Shown here piece by piece: positions 1-11,094 of a stretch of DNA of 64,000 bases. The number at the start of each line of letters is the position of its first letter. The first letter of the stretch is position 1. Source of the DNA: Cordia subcordata (taxonomy: Eukaryota; Streptophyta; Magnoliopsida; Boraginales; Cordiaceae); contig JAPTOF010000019.1 in the NCBI GenBank assembly GCA_028554755.1, positions 2,614,001 to 2,678,000 of the forward strand, written 5' to 3'. The position numbers and the translations under genes are program-made. The notes beneath the pieces are model-generated. The model was given only the letters and a program-made list of their open reading frames with translations, was not told the DNA's origin and searched no databases.

Positions 1-1514
1 GACACCAATCTCATATGTGAATTTTCTTTTTTTTTCTCTTTTTTTTTTTTTGAGTTTCAAAAAAAGTTAATAGCGGGAAGATGGCACAACTTGCGAGCAT
101 ATGAAATTAATCAGGAAGAAGCTTGACAGAGAAAGGCTGTCTATCTGCAAAAGCACATGTGAGAGTTGGGACCTTTGAGGTCCTCTATTTTCCTAAAATA
201 CCCCTCTCTCATGTAAAGTTAAACATGATTTGATTATATAGAGAGATCTTAGCACATCTTGATTGCGCATACCTGGCATGTGGGATCTTAATTTGTACCC
301 TCATCAATCCATCTGTCAACCTTGTCTTCTTTTGCATACTCGGATATTCTTTCTTTTTTTTATTATTATTTGTGACGAAATATTTAAAATATTACGAAAA
401 AAGTCTAATACAACTCATTTAACATTCAGTATCGGGATGTGCTGCACATCCAATATCTGTAAATTAGTAGTCAGGCTCCATAAGTTGTTCTGGTGATCAG
501 ATTCCACCAACTATTTTTTTCGTATTGAAAAAAATAGAATAATGAACGAACTATCAATTTATTATTATTTAATGCATTGCCAAAACATGGGAATTGAGAC
601 ATGACCCAGTAGTAATGATCTAGTCATAAACTGGCCAAGTTTTCATCAGTGACAAGATTAGTTTTCTAGTTGACCATTGACAGATGAAATGATACGAAAA
701 GGTCGGGAGAAAAAAACAGGCATAATTTGCTCACATTGACATGATGTTTAGGAGGAATAAATGGTGAAATCAATGTGACAACTTTTGGTAAGTGAAAGCA
801 AAAGTATGGTTGAGATAGAAATGGAAGAACCCATATCAAGGGGCAGAAGGGTAAATTCAGAGGGAAAAGAGCAAGTGGGCTGGTTGTGGGTTTTTGAGGG
901 GGGTGTTATGTGGCCTCCCCAGAGGGCGCATGTGAGTGTGGTATGGGGCCAGCAAAAGTTTTCAATGGAGGAGAGGAGAGAGTGAGAGAGAATAGGGTGA
1001 GGAGGGGTGCATAGTGCGCAAAGGAGGGTTCACATGGGAAGCACATGTAGAGGGAAGAGAAGATTGTACCTTTGAGATAAGAGAGAGAGAGAGAGACAGA
1101 GATAGACAGAGAGAGATAAGAGAGAGAGAAAGAGAGAGAGTGTGTGCATGTGACAAAGGAGAGACAGTGAAGCAGCACGAAATGTTCCGCATGTTCTGCA
1201 CATTCCCTGCATGGTACTGATCCGGTGGCAGCTCGCCTTTTCTTTTTCTTCCTCCATCGCATTACTTTGCATGCCGCTGCTAGAAAACTGTAAGTTAATT
1301 ATCAAAAAGAATTTAAAATTAGAGAATAATTTAAATAGTTAATATTATTTTTTTTAAACGTGAAATAGCGATTTCAAATTTTGTAAGAGTGGGGGTTAAT
1401 AAAAAAGGGAGAGAGAGATTATGAAAAAGGAACTCTCTTAAGATGTCTTTGGAGCAAGGAGCTCATATTGAAAAAGTCCAAATTTTTAAGGTTTATGATG
1501 AAGTATGGAAAAGT
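1..1514. other. Intergenic DNA, no gene seen
   Basis: No reading frame here resembles a known protein. The first 780 bases are AT-rich with poly-T runs. Bases about 780-1290 are clearly GC-richer and purine-rich on the plus strand, with G-rich blocks followed by a long GA tract. Open frames across this part are compositionally biased (Arg/Glu-rich one way, Leu/Ser-rich the other), as expected from simple sequence rather than coding. It could be a promoter or leader of an unannotated transcript, but nothing here proves that. Confidence 0.6.
1079..1146. repeat. GA-rich microsatellite
   Basis: An interrupted (GA)n tract with occasional GATA and GACA units. GA/CT tracts are common in plant promoters and 5' leaders, and this one sits inside the GC-richer island at about 780-1290. 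Confidence 0.9.
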
Positions 1515-1632
1515 TTGAGATTACAGGTAGTTCAAATGGTAAGATTATCTTTGCAAGTATGATGACTTAGGTTCAAATTTTATGCCGACAGAGGGTTAAA
1601 TTGGAAATGAAAGATTTGTAAAAAAAAAAAAA
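1515..1632 (+). mobile_element. SINE-like element with tRNA-type promoter boxes and A tail
   Basis: An A-box-like stretch (TAGTTCAAATGG, near 1528) is followed about 40 bases later by a B-box-like stretch (AGGTTCAAATTT, near 1569). The segment ends in an uninterrupted run of about 14 A at 1619-1632. This spacing and the A tail fit a tRNA-derived SINE. The flanks show no clear target-site duplication, so the 5' boundary is a guess. Confidence 0.5.
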
Positions 1633-1739
1633 GGAGTATGGTCGAGTTTGATCAGACAAAAGACTTATTAAAATTGATTTTGGAAAATACATGAACGAGT
1701 CTTATGTCCAAAATTTGAACATTCCGGAACTTAGAGGTA

Positions 1740-1742
<3 letters not shown>

Positions 1743-1776
<34 letters not shown>
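1743..1776. repeat. (AT)n microsatellite
   Basis: About 16 uninterrupted AT units at the left edge of the repeat-rich block that follows. Confidence 0.95.
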
Positions 1777-1779
<3 letters not shown>

Positions 1780-2110
1780 CATTACCACAATTTTTTGCTC
1801 TGTTACAATACTTGAAAATTGTTGCTAAAAAATTATAAACCATTGCAAATGACTTCATGCAATAGTTTTTTAGCCATTGTGTAAAATTAATGTTACAAAT
1901 ATTATATTGCAACGGTTTGTTGCAAATTAAATGTAATGGTGAAAAACCATTACAACATATGCTTTTTGCAATTTTTTTTTAAACTAAATGAGATGAGTGT
2001 CCTAATTTGCAACAATTTTAAAAGATTATTGCAATAGTTTTTCATACTTTTTGCAACTCGTTTTATTAATTTTTGCAATAGTTTTGAAGGATATTAGCAA
2101 CGGTTTTTAT

Positions 2111-2275
2111 ATTTGTTGTGACAATTTTTGTTGGTTGTTGCAATGGTTTTCAAAAGTATGAGCAACGATCTTTTAATGGTGGCAAGTTACCCATTTGTTG
2201 TGACAATTTTTGTTGGTTGTTGCAACGATTTTCAAAAGTGTAAGCAACGATCTTTTAATAGTGGCAAGTTACCCA
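2111..2275. repeat. Two tandem copies of an ~82 bp unit
   Basis: The segment starting ATTTGTTGTGACAATTTTTG at 2111 repeats from 2193 with a handful of substitutions. Both copies end in GGCAAGTTACCCAT. They sit within the larger TTGCAACGG-motif array. Confidence 0.9.
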
Positions 2276-2847
2276 TTGTAAAAAAAAGAGAAAAAATTAT
2301 CCTCTTTTTTATTATAGAGTAAGACTCAAACCTACGACCTCTTGATTATTAACTCTTTTATCATATTAAAGTGACCATCTCATCTAAAGCATTTATTGAT
2401 AAACAAGGGTTTATTTTATTTGGTTATTGCCTTTAATAATTAACAATTTTACTACAAATTTTAAAAATAATAAATAATAATATTTTCAAATCATGGCTTG
2501 TGACAGTTTTTCTTTATAATAAGATGCAATAAATTTTTTTTTCAAGTAGAAAATATCTAAATAAAACATTGTATAATAGATATGACAATTGTTAGAAGCA
2601 ACACGTATAAAAATATTGTATTGCAACGGTTTATTTAGTATTGTAATAAAACTATTCTATAAAACCGTTGCAAAATTGATATAATAAGCAACACTTGGCA
2701 AAAAGTGTTGCACATAATAAAATTTATTATTTGTCAATGTTTTTTTAGTGTTACAAATAAACTATAATTTTGTGACCTGTTGTAAGAAAACAAATATAAT
2801 AAGCAATACTTAACAAAAAGTGTTGCATACCATTATTATTGTACAAC

Positions 2848-2930
2848 AATGGTGTTTTTACCATTACAAATATGTTTTAATTTTATGAAAATGGTGTTTT
2901 ACCATTACAAATATGTTTTAATTTTATGAA
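2848..2930. repeat. Two tandem copies of a ~42 bp unit
   Basis: AATGGTGTTTTTACCATTAC at 2848 and its one-base-shorter copy at 2890 are each followed by the same AAATATGTTTTAATTTTATG sequence. The two copies are almost identical, suggesting a recent local duplication. Confidence 0.9.
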
Positions 2931-3523
2931 CAATTTCAAATTACTTATTACATTATGCAACAGTCAATAAAAAATGTTGCATATTATAAATATTACAATC
3001 GTCTATTGAAGTATTAGCAGAACTATTGTCGAAAGACACTGACATAGGCGATGGTAATGAAAGTTGTTGCACTACATTACTTTTGGTAATAATTTTTTTA
3101 CCTGTTCAATTTGAGTGTTGCAAGATAGTTAAAATGTTGTAGTATTCTTTAAGATTTTAAATAAAAATTGATGGGATTTGTAAGTATATTAATCACAATC
3201 CCGGTTAGACTATCTTAGTTTTATCAAGCATGCGGACTTCCAAGCTAACTCCAAGCCGGCATGTGTGCCACGTGTGACTAATGCACGTGATTACTTAAAT
3301 AATGTCAATATAATCTGTCTTAGTCAAGACTCGCGCGAAAGTTGTCTTTCCAATTATACTGTCTCTGACTCTAAATATATCCAGGTTTGCGCTTTCTCCT
3401 TGAATTCTTATGCCTAGCACTTTTTTGGGGTCGAATTTTTTAATCGTCTTGCATACTTTCTTCTTGATCCCATGATAATATATTTATTTGGCAGCAATTC
3501 TTAGTTGTTGGACATCCTTGTCG

Positions 3524-3525
<2 letters not shown>

Positions 3526-3554
<29 letters not shown>
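3526..3554. repeat. (TA)n microsatellite
   Basis: About 14 uninterrupted TA units in otherwise AT-rich intergenic DNA. Confidence 0.95.
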
Positions 3555-3560
<6 letters not shown>

Positions 3561-3985
3561 TGAAAGAAAATAATATTGTTCAAATAATTATTTATAATAC
3601 ACAAAAGTATTATAACAATATAAAAAGATTTAAATTTACTTTGGATGTTGTTATTACAAAAATTTAACGAGTAAAGAAAAGTAATTGTAATTAGTGGAAA
3701 ATTCTATTAAGTAAACATGCATTAAACTTTAGTTGTAATATGTTGTGCAAGCTTAAATATAAAAGTAATTGTAATTAGCGGAAATTTCCTTGCTAGATTT
3801 TGGTTGGTTGCATTTAGATTCTTAAAAATGTAGTGAGTGTCCTTTCTATAGGGGGGCTTTCGACCCGTTTTACTTTATTCATTATCGCTAGTCTTGCTCC
3901 AGCGAAAAAATGAGCAGATCCTAACAACAAAACGTTGTACATGAAAACATTAACAAATCTACCTAGTCTCTTGTAGCTCCTTGGC

Positions 3986-4075
3986 TTAACAAATCTACCA
4001 GGAAGTATTCCTCGTATGATATTATTGTTCTTAACAAATCTACCAGTAAGTATTCCTCGTATGATATTATTGTTC
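3986..4075. repeat. Two tandem copies of a 45 bp unit
   Basis: The 45-base unit beginning TTAACAAATCTACCAG at 3986 is repeated directly from 4031 with a single clear substitution (GGAAG versus GTAAG). An open frame on the minus strand over this stretch carries a repeated peptide because of the duplication. It is not otherwise protein-like. Confidence 0.9.
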
Positions 4076-4079
4076 TTTG

Positions 4080-5722
4080 TCTTTTGAGATAATATACTCC
4101 ATCTAGGTATTTAATGCTTGTGTGTGCGTTTACATATATAAATATTATTGTAATAAAAATTAGATGATAGTAAATTATAAAATTATTTTGTCGTAATTGG
4201 ATAGACGGTTCGTATATACCCATTAATAAATCTCTCTATGAAAAATATGATAGGGCTCCAAATTCTTCAACTTAATTTTTTTTTTCTTTCTTTCTTTTTC
4301 TCGAGGTGGGGGTTTTGGTTTTAGGGGGGTGTTATCCTGATCACGAGCCAAAGATTGTACAAGTAACCGCACCATGTTGCACATAACCGAATTGATTTCA
4401 AAAGATTGCCACTTCGTCATCTCATCTATAATATGGTTCTTTTTTTCCTTATCTTTCTTGTCCTTTTTTTTTTATTATTATTCAATTCTTCTTCTAATGA
4501 ACAAGAACAATAGCATAATAAAATCGCTGCAATGTTTGTAAGCACTGACGCCAGTGATATGCTATTGACGAAATGGATGGGAAAAATAACCGAAAGATTC
4601 TGCAAAATTTTCATTCCCTACTCACTATAAAGAATAGAGTCAACTTTTATAGTTTGTTCTTCCAAATAAAAAAATATTACTTTTAGTTTCGCATTCAACT
4701 TTGGCGACTTTAGCCATGCGCCAAACTTTTTGTCACCAGGAGTACTAACGTAAGCGCGTTACATTTTCTCAATCTCTAGTATGGTCAGCAAGAAACTTTT
4801 CTTGAATTCTTCAGTTGTTTGAATCGATTAAGAAGTTAATCTTTTAAAAGTTATAATTTCATATTTAATTCACAGAAATCATACCTTTTTTAAATAAAAT
4901 CGAATCTCTCGAACGAACAAACGAAACACAGATAATAAGACAAGGTGTGAATGAGATCAAGCTGAGATCTGACAACATGTATTCAGTTGAGATACAAGAC
5001 TGGGTAAAGGCCAAAGAATTGTCTCGCCATCTTTGCTTTCTTCACTTTTGGCACAACAGGTCAAATTGAGGATGAAAGATTACAAGTGGAAAACAAAAGG
5101 GGACACCCTGATGAAAGATAAACAACCAAAAACAAAAGAGAAAAAGAGAAAAAAAAAAAAAACTTACAACCGATGTGATATGACGACTTTTTCGATCGGC
5201 TCATCAACAACTTCAAAAATCCTTGTGTGTAAAAAACCTTCTTCATCATCTGCATGAGTCCATGTGCTTTTCTTTCTTTTTCCTTTTTTTCGTTTTTCTT
5301 TTTCAAGTTTTTGAATTTGCTTTATTCCTTTTGTTTTCTGGTCCAGCACGAGCCACCTATCCAACATGGGTCAGTGACTATTTTTGGGTCCAACATATGA
5401 CCCACTTGTTTTGTCTAACATGTAACATTGCTTGTTGTCAACTTTGTGTAGCTCTTCACTTTTTTCTCTTTTTTTTTTTTTCCTCTTTTTTTAGTGTTTT
5501 GTCGTTTAGCATCGCATGCTTTTCAGCTGAAACAAAACCTGTAGTTAAGGATAATGCAACGTACGTAAGTCGTCTTCTTTAATTTAATTCTTTTTTCGTT
5601 TCTGTTTTGTTGAGGAAATCTCTGGGAACGTGCACATTACAGGCAGAGATACATGCATGCACTTTTAATTCATAAATCTACCGTTGGGGAATTAATTTGA
5701 TTATTGACATGCACTATAATCA
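4080..5722. other. Intergenic DNA, no gene seen
   Basis: AT-rich sequence with several long pyrimidine or purine tracts (near 4267-4300, 4440-4480, 5140-5165, 5265-5310 and 5460-5495). The open frames here are low-complexity (Lys- or Phe-rich) and none looks like a conserved protein. Confidence 0.6.
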
Positions 5723-6262
5723 TAGGCGGAGCTACATATGCTCCAGGGGATGCCATGCACCCCCGACTTTTTGCTTAAAAAAATGTTACCATTACATTTT
5801 TTTTTTTTGGTCAATTTTTTGATTATGAGAAATTAATTAATATGAGGTGCATCCCTTTATAAAAAGAGTGCCCCTCATGATTGTGATAAAGGAAGTATCA
5901 ACACTTGTATTTTATTTTTATTCCAAAAAGTAAATTTAGACCAAAAAAAATAAGTGAAAAAACAAAAAAGATAAAAATATAGATAGAAACTATGAGATAA
6001 AGAAAGGAAAAATGAAAGAAAAATGACTGCTTGATCAATTATATTGAGAAATGTTTTTTTTTTTTTGAATATTCATCGTTTTCAGAATATATAATCAAGA
6101 TAGAATAATTATAAAATATAATTCTATTTGTGACAATGATATATATTTATTTATATTTTTATGTATATTAAGATGCTTATTGTATTAAATATTAGATTTT
6201 TTTATTAAAAATTACATGTATATAAATGTGCACTTACTGAACTCTGGGTCCTGACTCCGCTA
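5723..6262. mobile_element. ~540 bp element with imperfect terminal inverted repeats
   Basis: The left end reads TAGGCGGAGCTAC and the right end reads CCTGACTCCGCTA, giving imperfect inverted repeats around TAG(G)CGGAG. The interior is AT-rich and non-coding. This suggests a non-autonomous DNA transposon remnant. I see no clean target-site duplication in the flanks, so family assignment is not possible and the termini may be eroded. Confidence 0.45.
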
Positions 6263-7204
6263 TTTATTATACTCTAATTTTTTTTGGAATGACAAGTGTG
6301 CGTGTCATGCTAGAACGATGAATTTTTTTTTTTTTTTTAATAACATGCGCTTTGAGTTCCTCATTATTATTCGATCTTCTTCACATGTAACACAGGTCAC
6401 ATATAATAAGCTATACAAGCGATCGATATACAATATAAGTATTTATTTAATTTCCCATATTACCTGTCGGAAATTGTGATCTAATCTGCTTCGTTATATA
6501 ATTAATCGGAATTGCATCATGCGAAGCGCGACCTTTAGCAAGAGCCCTGAGATGGTTAAAAGAGCCGTTGGAATTCATTTTTTATCTGCAGGTAAATTAA
6601 GTACATATTTTCATGCATTATTTCTTAATTCAACTTCTATTTGAATACAGAAAAGTTGAGTTGTCTACTTTGCACTCTATTTTTTTCCTTTTTCTTTCTT
6701 CTTCATTCCCTTTTTTTTTTTCCAATTAAGAAAGAAAGGTGGACACTTTGGCTTTTTGCTATGGGAAAATGTAAGAAATCCAAGCTAAATTAAATGTCAT
6801 TAATTTCTACAACAATTTTTCCTATTGATACATTAACTTCATTTCTAGAGAAAAAAAATATTATGTAACTAAAAACCACACAACAACAACTATTGTACGG
6901 AATTCTTGACAATTAATACGAAAATATTATTATAAAAATATTTATTTGACCGAAAAAAGTCGAATTTTATATCCAATTAAGGAAGACAGAGAATTCAACA
7001 AACCCAAGCCCATAGAAATAGAATGTCGAGAAGGGCAAACTCGTGAGTCGAAATCCAGTCCCAGTTAGTCCTCAAGGTCCAGCCCAAAAAGAGCATTGGG
7101 TCTCTGGGAATGTGGGCCGAAAAGATACTTTAGTCCAAAAGAAAGGTAATGAAATGAATGGCTGGTGGCTGGTGCAGTCTATTTCAATTTTTCGAGTAAT
7201 ATTT
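6263..7204. other. Intergenic DNA, no gene seen
   Basis: AT-rich. A short stretch at 6518-6592 has coding-like base composition: an ATG-started 25-codon frame runs into a GTAAAT donor-like sequence. It has no recognisable homology, and the rest holds nothing I can support. Confidence 0.5.
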
Positions 7205-7442
7205 GGGCTGTTTGAATTTGTTTTTGTTTAAAAAAAAAAACATTTTTTTATAACTTTGAACAAAAAAAGTATTCTTTTTAAGAAGTTAAAATTTCTGAAT
7301 TTTAAGAAAAGCTAAAAATCATACTTTTCAGAGTGTTAACTATTTTAAAATTTTAATTCAAATGCTCGTTATAAAAAAATTTGTATATAATTTTTCTTAA
7401 AAAAAGTGTTTCTCCATCATAAAAACCAAGGCAAACACGCCC
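7205..7442. mobile_element. MITE-like element, copy 1 of a local family
   Basis: The left end is GGGCTGTTTGAATTTG and the right end is CCAAGGCAAACACGCCC, which is imperfectly inverted relative to the left. The inside is A/T-homopolymer-rich. The same end motif (roughly GTTTRGATTGG) bounds similar ~200 bp segments at 31333-31544, 57461-57658 and 58247-58466. Confidence 0.5.
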
Positions 7443-8188
7443 TTTATGTTTTCGAGTAATGCTTAATCATTTTATTCAATACTTGAATATATAGTCTTAC
7501 CTTGATCTAACAAATTTTCCGGTCCTCAAATATAGTTGATGACTACGAATTGCGTTATGATATACATATCCAAGCATCTTCTAGAGAAAGAAAAAAAAAA
7601 TCCTCATAATCATTTTTTTTTTGTCATACCTCATAATCCATTAACGACGAGGAATTGTTTATTTTTGACATTTCAAAGTCAAATAGTAAATTTGAAATTG
7701 AGAAGAAAATACAAATTGTCGAATTTTTGACTATGAAATATTTTCTTTTCCTGCTCCTTTTACCCAAAAAAAACTCCCATTAAAAGTAACCCAAGTTTGG
7801 GAATGCCAGGTTTAGCCCAGTGACAAACTATGAATTCTTTCTTTGTCAAGAACAAAATAAAGTGACATCACATTTTCATTCAATTCAAACTTGAATTTTA
7901 TTAAATCTTTTCATCCCTGTTTAATCTTGGTTCGAGTACATCATCTATAATTCAAGCATAAGTATACAGGCAGAACTCGAATTATTTTTTATTTCTACAT
8001 TTTTTTGTGCATAAATATTGACATAAAAGGAAAAAAAAAATCAAAATGCTCACATTCCTTTTGTTGATAACTAATTGTACTCTCTTCAAGCACCTCATTT
8101 CAAACGTCAAGTGATTATATTTAATACACAATTATGTTCCAACAACTTCAAATAATATTGTGCACACACACGCATATATATATATATA
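7443..8188. other. Intergenic DNA, no gene seen
   Basis: AT-rich sequence ending in a short (AT)n run at about 8173-8188. The one open frame longer than 60 codons (7536-7730) is low-complexity and has no recognisable family. Confidence 0.6.
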
Positions 8189-8516
8189 CTAGTGTGATAC
8201 CCGTGCGATGTACGGGAAACAATATATATGATTGGATATATTAAAACTATAAAGTTTTTACATCTTACTAAATAGTTATTAAAACAATTATATATTATAG
8301 AATTAATAAAAAATAATGATATATATAAAGAAATGACATAATATTAATTAAATTAACATGTTTAATACATGAATGGAACTGAATAAATTATAGAAAATAA
8401 AAAATGACATAAGAATGAACATATTTAATTGATAAGTAATTATGAAAAACTTGTCATATAGAGCGTCACTTGACAGTACGAAATTTCAGCTTATTTTGCT
8501 TTATTATATAGTATAA
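8189..8516 (-). mobile_element. Short non-autonomous Helitron-like element
   Basis: Read on the minus strand, the segment ends with a GC-rich hairpin (CCCGTAC-ATC-GCACGGG, one mismatch, 8199-8216), a short spacer, then CTAG followed by T. That is the classical Helitron 3' signature: subterminal hairpin plus CTRR inserted next to T. The minus-strand start near 8516 (TTATACTATATAATAAAGC) resembles Helitron 5' ends of the TC-TATACTA type but is degenerate. The interior is AT-rich and non-coding. The 3' end is well supported, the 5' end less so. Confidence 0.5.
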
Positions 8517-9400
8517 ATATATATATATATATATTATGTTATAATAATATTTAAGTTGCCGAGCCATGAGCAAATAAATTTAAAACTCCCCACTTACAAC
8601 CGGAAGGACTAGAATGTTGGGGGGTGACAAGTCAGAAAAACATTGCGTCGTATCTTATTTAAAACTCGTTTAACTCAACCTTTTAGGTTTTTTTTTCCTA
8701 AAAAGGTTTTCTTATTTTGTCAATAATTATTTGATAAACTTTTGGAAAAGATATGTCTCAAAAATCCGTATTTCAACTTTTTCCCATAAATTAAAACCGA
8801 TTATGCAATTATGGGATCTTATTATTTATCGAGCAGCTAAAAAAAGGGACAGCATGCCATAAGTTTGTTAAGGCTCTGCTTGGTAGTACCAAAAGAATGA
8901 CTTTGTAAGTAACTTTTAGTATTTTAATTGGATCAAAATTATTTGGCTAAGTTATTATTATTCGGTAAAATAGTATTTTAATTAAATTTGAAATTCACTT
9001 ACTGAAACGAGATTGGATTTTTTCTAGTTTTTATTATTTCCTATAATTTCAACCATTCGCACGAGATCAAACTCATTGGAACCCTTTATTTCAAAATATA
9101 TAAAAAAAAGAAAGATATTGATAAAAAAAATAAAAATTTTAAAATATAAGTCTAAATAAATTTAATCGTGTACGAATAGTTAAAATTATCCTTCTCTACC
9201 AACGCAAACGAGTTCATAAAGTCCCCGCTTTGCTTCGCGCCTCATCATATTAACCTACTCCCCAATTCTCAAAATATCATCCTTCACTCTTTGACATTGT
9301 CTTATTCCTACATCATTGAGTTTACATATGAAACCAAAAAAAAGAGAAAAAATCAGTGGGCCCACCACAACAACCAAGCAAACGCTGCGCGAAGCATCCT
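8517..9400. other. Intergenic DNA upstream of the F-box gene
   Basis: AT-rich, with no coding signal. The last ~200 bases become GC-richer and lead into a long CT-rich stretch, suggesting the promoter and transcription start region of the F-box gene. Confidence 0.5.
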
Positions 9401-9560
9401 ACCAAACCTCTTCTTTTTCTTTTCCTTTTTTTTTCCATTTTCCTTTTTGCTTCTTCTCTGTTTCACTAATTTGGTGTGGAAAGACTAATTCTTTCCTCCT
9501 CGAAGTCTATGCCGAAAGCAAAGCGTTACGCTCTCTTCTCCCATCAGTTGTACTGTTAAG
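9401..9560 (+). promoter_or_regulatory. Probable CT-rich 5' leader exon of the F-box gene
   Basis: A strongly pyrimidine-rich stretch (9408-9465) is followed by sequence ending in AAG at 9560, directly before a GTACTC donor-like site. A matching acceptor (TTCCTTCACAG, ending 11010) lies 84 bases before the F-box start codon. A ~1450 bp 5'-UTR intron (9561-11010) is therefore likely. The transcription start is inferred only from composition. Confidence 0.45.
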
Positions 9561-11013
9561 GTACTCTTTTATTTTTTATAATAAATATTTTCCCAATTTT
9601 TTTTTTCAGATCTTAAATAGAAGGTGATGAAATTCTTAGGTCATTTCTCTGCTTTTACGATGTATTAATGTCGTAAGTTCCCTTTTGTCCTTTCTAGGGT
9701 TATTATCATATTTGATTCTAAGGCAAAATATTTGCTCTTTTTTCTTTTTTTTTACTTTACTATTTATTAACATACTTTTAGATGTATGTGTGTTGATTTC
9801 TTTTTTTTTTTTGTTTTTTTTTATGTGTTTTGATGGTTTTGTGGGTTTCAATTGCTTCAGTTAAAATTTGTTTCTGTATTTATAGTTTAGTAGTGTTGTG
9901 TTGTTGTTTTTCATAAAGTTGGTAAATCTTAAGCTTTTATGTATTGACTTTGAAAATTTAATGAATATAAGGACCCGTGCATAGCTAGAAAATGGAAAAA
10001 GTTTTGATTTTTCTTCTGTTTATTATTTATATATATATTTTTTTTGGTGAGAAGAAACAAAATTAACAAATGGACTTAAAATTGCGGGTTCCTGTTTGTT
10101 TATCTGTTGACATTTCTCAAAATTTTTTATCAGTCATATCTCTAAATCTGCAATTTAGGATCTTTTTGAAGTTTAATTTGTGATATTATTGTAATTGCTG
10201 CTAATTATAGCTTACATGAAGAAACTTTTATATTTGCTTTTTAGGTGACTTACATGTTGCACGATGATACAATAATCACCAGAACTCACATGCTTTCTAT
10301 GCCCTGACACCTTAATTTTCCTCAAAATATTGTGAACTTTGATTTTTAAGTGTTTTTGACGGGTGTAGAGATGATGAAAGTTGGGTTTGGAGTAATATAG
10401 TGGCTTGGGACATTATTGAATTAATAAAAGTGAGCCTGAAGATATAAGAATTTGAATCAGTTTATATTATGCTGTTTCAGTGTTCTTTAGGTCTAACATT
10501 GGGCACTTCAAGAATAGAGGGTTGATGATATCTTCAACACTTGTTTCTGGAATTCATGCATTTTCAAGTGATGCTTCTTGTGGCTTTTCTTGCAAATGTG
10601 TATTATAACATGTTTATCACATCTCATTTTCATTGTTGCTTTTGTGTCATGCAACTGTTGATGATTTGTATTCATCACTAGTATTGTAATTTGCCCCTGA
10701 TTAAGAAGAGAAATAATAGATTAGTTAGGTCATTAGTAAGCGTTTTACACTCAAGGGGTCATTTGACTCGAGTTTGTTGTTCAAATCGAATCAGAAACGT
10801 GAGTTGATCTGTTGATGCAGTAAAGCTGGTTGGTGGTTCTTTTTCATGTTAATGTCTGCTTGCTGTTATTCTGGGAAATGCTTAAGAATTCTCTTCCTTC
10901 CATTCTTCATGCTTTTCCTTTTCCAATGGGAAGCATAATCCTGATTGTATATCATATTATAGCTTAAAAAGTCCATAGTTTCTGAGCTTGGACTTTGTTT
11001 TCCTTCACAGGGA

Positions 11014-11040
11014 ATGAGTTTTAACGTTGTAATGCTGTGA
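11014..11040 (+). promoter_or_regulatory. Upstream ORF of 8 codons before the F-box start
   Basis: In the inferred 5' leader, an ATG at 11014 opens an eight-codon frame (MSFNVVML) that stops at 11038-11040, 54 bases before the main ATG at 11095. If transcribed as modelled, scanning ribosomes meet this short frame first, and it could lower translation of the F-box protein. Confidence 0.45.
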
Positions 11041-11094
11041 AGGGTTGCTGGAGGAAATATTGTTTTTTAATTGGAGTCTTAACTTTTGCTGAAA

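Larger units (their letters stand above)
1790..3150. repeat. Array of dispersed TTGCAACGG-type motifs, possibly transposon subterminal region
   Basis: A short motif family recurs in both orientations: TTGCAACGG and TTGCAATGG-like words (near 1908, 2096, 2136, 2220, 2622), inverted CCGTTGCAA (near 2657), and AAGTGTTGCA words with partners forming small hairpins (near 2690-2716 and 2802-2826). Two tandem duplications lie inside: an ~82 bp unit (2111-2275) and a ~42 bp unit (2848-2930). Dense motif repeats in both orientations are typical of subterminal regions of plant DNA transposons such as CACTA elements. I cannot find the matching terminal ends, so the class is open. Confidence 0.5.

Noticed and set aside
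1079..1210. Possible microRNA (miR156-like) hairpin near the GA tract
   Set aside because: The GACA/GAGA words look like miR156 only superficially; no 20-21 base match to a known mature sequence and no convincing stem was found.
906..1262. 118-codon minus-strand open frame rich in Leu/Ser
   Set aside because: It is the antisense of a GA tract; composition is biased and all overlapping frames are open for the same reason.
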